Source: Marisa cornuarietis (Eukaryota > Mollusca > Gastropoda > Architaenioglossa > Ampullariidae). Taken from it: a stretch of 64,000 nucleotides of DNA. Within the stretch, counting starts at the first letter, position 1, and each line of letters begins with the position of its first letter. Where the stretch lies: assembly GCA_004794655.1 (NCBI GenBank), contig SMMW01000619.1, positions 1-64,000 of the forward strand, read 5' to 3'. The position numbers and the translations under genes are program-made. Below are positions 59,880 through 64,000 of the stretch, one piece after another. The notes under the pieces are model-generated. The model searched no databases and had not been told where the DNA came from. It saw only the letters and a list, made by a program, of their open reading frames with translations.

Positions 59880-60126
59880 AAAGAAGTGGAACTGATCTAA
59901 GAGCAGGCAGTCAGAGTGGTACCAAGAAATGACATTCTCCGCATGATCAAGGACTTTAATGCAAAAGTTGGAATGGGCTAGCATGGTGGGTTCATTTGGT
60001 GAAATAAATAAAACCCTAAATAAAGAGTTTGCCCAAAGTCACTGCTTAACCCTCACCAGCACCCTGCATCCTCACAAAAAGTTACCTGGCTTGTTACCTG
60101 GCACAATTCCGGTGGATTGGTCTGTA
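59880..60126 (+). mobile_element. LINE endonuclease fragment
   Basis: The translation RNDILRMIKDFNAKVGMG has the DFNAKVG block of LINE endonucleases. It is followed by a decayed stretch ending exactly where a family A copy starts. Confidence 0.65.
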
Positions 60127-62984
60127 GCCACTGTGGGCCCGGCTTTTCATGCCTGGGGTGAACACCCATCCTCTCCCTGGCTGGGAAACTAAGCTGTCCC
60201 ACCCCTTTTTCTAAAGCTATTCTTTTTTCTCCCTCACTGGCCCTTTCACCTATACTCTTTTTCTAATCAACCATCTCCCTGTCACACTACTGTTTGTCTT
60301 TTCTATCTTCTGCCTACACAGGTCTTTCCCTGCCTTCTTTTTTCCATCATGTCTTTCTTTTGATTTAGCTCATTTCTCTGTGGCTACCTTTAGGTTCCCT
60401 GCATTTGCCGTGCAGGGCAAGCCATGTTGGGGGAGGATGGGGATCCTTTCCGATAATTTTATTTTTTGAATACTCTGGAGCAGGACGATAATTTTTACAG
60501 TGGTGGGTCGAACTTGACTAAGGAAGATTGGCCTGCCTTTCAGGCTCTCTGCGCCACCTGCCTCTATTCTAGTGCTAGTATTTTTAGATAACTGTGATAG
60601 TGAACAGGACCACCCTAAAAAGATTTTTACGACCATTTTAGCTGAAGTTGCTTCAGCAACCATTCCAAAGAAAGAGACACAGAAACACCATCTGCATGTC
60701 CCTTGGCTTAATGAAGAGTGCAGGGTGACCCAGCATGCTCGGAAGAATCACCTTGCCTTCCGCCACCCTACTCTGGAAAATGTACTAAAGTTTTAGTGCA
60801 GCAGAGCATGAGCTCATTTAATTTTCAAACAAAGCAGAAAACTTGCATGGCAGAGGTTTCTGTCATCTTTATCCTCAGCACCTGGCCCAGACAACATTTC
60901 TTACCAGCTGCTAACTCATCTCCCACAGGCCTCTCTCATTCTCCTTCTAAACATCTTTAACTTTATTTGGGTGTCCAGCTGTTTCCCTCCCTTGTGGAGA
61001 GAAGCAGTCGTGGTGCCCATCCCAAAACCTGGCAATGATCCTTCTGATCCCAACTCTTACCGTCCTATCGCTCTCACTACCTGTCTGTGCAAAACTTTAG
61101 AACGCATTTTGAATGCCCGGCTCACATGGCAGCTTGAATCTCATGCTCTCCTCTCTAACCTGCTGTATGGATTTAGACAATACCGCAGTACCCTGGACCA
61201 TCTGGTCTGTTTTGAAACTTCTGTTAGGGATGCGTTTGTCAATAAAGAGCATGTCAAGCGTTTTCTTTGACTTGGAGAAGGTGTATGACACCACCTGGAC
61301 GCAAGGTATTTTTGTTGGACCTTTACGCCTTTGGCTTCCAGAGTCATATGCCTCTCTTCATCGAGAACTTTTTTTCTCAATGCCTCTTTCAAGTTCGCAT
61401 AGGGTCTATCCGATCTGATCCTTAGGAACAGCAAAAGGGCGCCCCGCAGGGCAGCATATCACCTACTCTTTTTAACATTAAAATAAACTCCATCTTGAAA
61501 TCTCTCTGTCCAGGTTTGGCGGCCTCGTTGTATGTAGACGACTTTGCTCTCTGCATCCGAGGCTGATCCCTACCGTGTCTCAAACCCTGGCTTCAGCTGT
61601 GCGAAACGGTGTGCAGAAGTGGGTGACAGAAAATGGCTTCAAATTTTCTCCTACAAAGTCAGTATGAATCCACTTTTGTAAACTACGAGGCATGTTTCCA
61701 AACCCATCTATCTCTGTCAACGGCACGGTTCTCAAAGTGGTCCAGGAAGTAAAATTTCTTTGGGTTCATCTTTGACCGAAAACTATCCTTTCTTCCTCAT
61801 ATCAAATCTCTACGACTTTCCTGTCAGAAAGCCTTGGACGTTCATCGAGTAGTTGGCCATGTCAGCTCGGGGGCGGACCACACGGCCCTGCTTCACCTGC
61901 ATCGTGCCCTGGTCCGCTCCAAGCTAGACTATGGATCCATCATCTATGGCTCTGCTCAAGAATCCTACCTCAAAATTCTTGATCCTATTTATCATCAAGG
62001 GCTCCGCATCTTTTGGGTGCCGTCCGCACCACTCCAGTACAAAGTTTGTATGCAGAAGCTGGAGAGCCTCCACTGTCTGTCCGTCATTTGAAGTGCGGTC
62101 TGGTGTCACAATGGTTAGCGCCTGTCACCAATACAGTGAAGGTTGGTTGTCCTGGGTGCAGCTCTTGTTTCGGCCATGCTGTTCTTTCTCTGCATGTGGC
62201 ATCTGTTTACAGGGCTGACTGCCTTGCCATGATATAGCCTTAAATGCTGGCTCGGCATAAAACTCCAATTCCTTCCTTCTGTCATCTGAAACTCATGCTT
62301 TTGTATGTCTGTCACTTAAAAGCTCATCCTGGAAACCCTGCTCACCGTGCTGTTTTCAGAACTCAGCGAGCAGCTGGAGTAGATATTCCGCAGGTAGAAA
62401 CCCTCCTTCTATTGCCCGCCCCTCCTTGGACTCTTCCTGTTCCAGAGATCCGTCTCGATCTTTCAGCTTTCAAGAAACGTGACACCTGTGACCTCATCTT
62501 TCTTCAGCGCTTTTAAGAACTTCTCTCTGACTATCCTGGGATCTGTTCTGTCTTTACAGATGGCTCCAAAGTCCCGAACGGTGGCCCTGTAGCTGCAGCA
62601 ATAGTTCCGTCCTGCCAACTGCAACAGGCTTCTTCTGCCCAACTTGCGGATGGCTGCTTCATTTTCTCTGCGGAACTTCATGCCGTCTTGATAGCCTTGC
62701 AGCATGTTCACTATTCATCTGAGCAAAACTTTTTAAATCATAGACTCATTATCTGCTCTCCAAGCCCTTCACTCCCAACGTTTTGACCACCCCTTCGTGG
62801 TCCAGATTCAGACGATTCATGCAGCTTTACTCCAACAGGAAAAAGACATTGTTTTATCTGGGCTCCTGGCCATGCTGGTATCCCAGGCAATGCTCGAGCG
62901 GACCAGGCCACCAAGGCTGCATGTCAGTCTCCTGGTAAATCAACCTCCAATGGTCCGTCCCATTGTCAGCTATTTTTACATGAC
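60127..62984 (+). mobile_element. LINE family A, copy E, decayed
   Basis: A worn ribozyme/5' UTR (60127-60450) is joined to the ORF2 linker. RT follows ([31 protein letters not shown], core [11 protein letters not shown] near 61533-61565), then the post-RT part and RNase H (FTDGSK near 62555, AELHAV). It ends near 62984, where family D sequence begins. It keeps CGA at the codon where copy B has the second TGA. A SINE interrupts it at 62093. Confidence 0.85.
62093..62280 (+). mobile_element. tRNA-like SINE with family A LINE tail
   Basis: Inserted in copy E between GTCATTTGAA (62083-62092) and GTCATCTGAA (62281-62290), a 10-bp duplication with one change. The head has an A-box-like TGGTGTCACAATGGTTAGCG and a weak B-box-like region (GTTGGTTGTCCTGGG). 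The tail GCCATGATATAGCCTTAAAT + GCTGGCTCGGC matches the 3'-terminal hairpin of family A. This layout is that of a SINE mobilised by the LINE whose tail it shares. Confidence 0.85.
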
Positions 62985-64000
62985 TATCCTTCAAGGCACC
63001 TTGGAGGGTGGCGCCGGGGAGGACAGAGAAAGAACTGACTTACAAACGTCAAAGACTGGACTGGTTGTCCTGTACAGGACCTGCTGACTATCGCTCAAAA
63101 TAGGCAAGAGTGGCGGGCCCTATCAGCTGCCGCGTCTATCCATGTGCTCCCCCCAACGTCAGGAGTGACTTGCGTGGGTGGCAGAGGAACTGTTAGCTGA
63201 GAAGTGGACCAGATTTCAGGCTTGCAGGAGCACTGTTGAAAAAATCCTCAGTAATCAAGTACTAATCTTCAGCAGTCGAGTACTAATTGAAAAGCACCCT
63301 CAGCATAGAAAGGATCTCTACCATAACTGTGATATATTATCGCACATGAGACTATGGAATGTGTTGCAGATATTCAGCATGGAGGAAGGCCTCGTACAAA
63401 CCATCAAGGTGCTGTATGACAGCTCCAGGAACTCATTACTTTTGAACAAGCGAGTCTTTCCCATGATGGTGCTACCTGGAGAAAATCATGTGTGATACAC
63501 TCCAGGACCATCACCCCTCCACCTCTTTCTGAGTGAGGCCACTCAGTAACCTCCACTTTGCTAACGACTTCGAGACTTCAGTATAATGGTGGGCAGCAAA
63601 AGTGACTGACAGAACCTCAAATTTGCTGCCAGTGCATGCACATATGGTATAGAAATCAGCATGGACTAGTGCAGCGTCATTTTCAACACCATTGAATCTA
63701 ATAAAGCAGAGATCCAAATGGAGTACAGCTGGAGGAGGCACAGTCCTTCAGATACCTGGGTGCAACCATCTCAAAAGACAGGAGCTGCATGGCAGACCTT
63801 CATCTCAGGATCATGGCAGCAACAGCATTGATGGCCAAGCTCCACAAGACTTGACAGCAGAAGTGTCAGCTTCTGGCTTTAAAAGTCTCTCATTTCCCAT
63901 CATGCTGCATAACTGTGAGATGTAGACCTTGCTCACGGAATCAGACAAATGGATCCAGGCTTCAGGAGACTCCTTTGGATCTCCTACAAGGAGCAAAAGA
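62985..64000 (+). mobile_element. LINE family D fragments to the window edge
   Basis: A 3' end piece (about 62985-63165, CTTCAAGGCACCTTGGAGGG and GACTGGACTGGTTGTCCTGT) is followed by a strongly decayed copy. This includes ACRSTVEKILSNQ, IFSMEEGLVQTIKVLYDSSR, a SDTWVQPSQKTGAAW region and, at the edge, RRLLWISYKEQK, corresponding to [12 protein letters not shown] at 54460-54490. It continues past 64000. Confidence 0.75.

Noticed and set aside
62093..62165. Functional tRNA gene
   Set aside because: Only the A-box region is tRNA-like, the B box is poor and no cloverleaf forms; it is the head of a SINE.

Overview
The window is the left end of a eukaryotic, probably animal, chromosome. It opens with about 770 bp of CCCTAA telomere repeat (TTAGGG read outward) and a 78-bp AT-rich subtelomeric repeat. 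Introns, fossil transposons of at least five LINE families, hAT and TTAA-type DNA elements and solo LTRs all point to a metazoan. A mollusc or other lophotrochozoan fits best, but this is inference from repeat style and telomere type. No bacterial gene, operon, tRNA gene or CRISPR array was seen.

One host gene can be followed, on the + strand from an ATG at 4973 to at least 57913. I recovered 20 exons; 18 of the 19 junctions (all but the 15/16 junction) agree in phase with a chosen splice site. The gene encodes a large protein with a strand-rich, propeller-like N-terminal part, a helical middle and RCC1 repeats (exons 18-20). Its 3' end lies outside the window. About 130-210 bp upstream of the ATG is an 81-bp tandem duplication carrying two copies of the palindrome TCTCGCGAGA and one TCACGTGA. 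Exon 15 contains an apparent 1-base deletion and has no convincing donor.

The introns hold most of the window and are packed with mobile elements. Family A is an I-group LINE (ORF1 with zinc knuckles; ORF2 with endonuclease, RT, RNase H and CCHC). Its near-complete copy at 38013-44010 sits between 14-bp target-site duplications inside an older copy (34775-44880), which also carries a solo LTR. Other family A copies or pieces lie at 15070, 21886, 30360, 50348, 53010, 56595 and 60127. Also present are LINE family B ((AAG)n tail), family C (CR1/L2-like), family D, and minus-strand fragments of at least one more family; three solo LTRs; two hAT remnants; several MITE-like elements; a tRNA-like SINE; a 5S-rRNA-derived fragment; and minisatellites.

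The most interesting system is in family A. The first 76 nt of each 5'-complete copy can be drawn as a nested double pseudoknot of the hepatitis-delta-ribozyme type: P1, P2, P3, P1', P4 and P2' in the right order, a G.U pair at position 1, an L3 of UUCUCGU, and a J4/2 containing CYAAG. The first ribozyme base is the first base of the element as set by the target-site duplication. A short hairpin at the 3' end varies between copies with compensatory changes and also forms the tail of a tRNA-like SINE. Family A therefore looks like a LINE with a self-cleaving 5' terminus and a structured 3' recognition tail that a SINE has borrowed.
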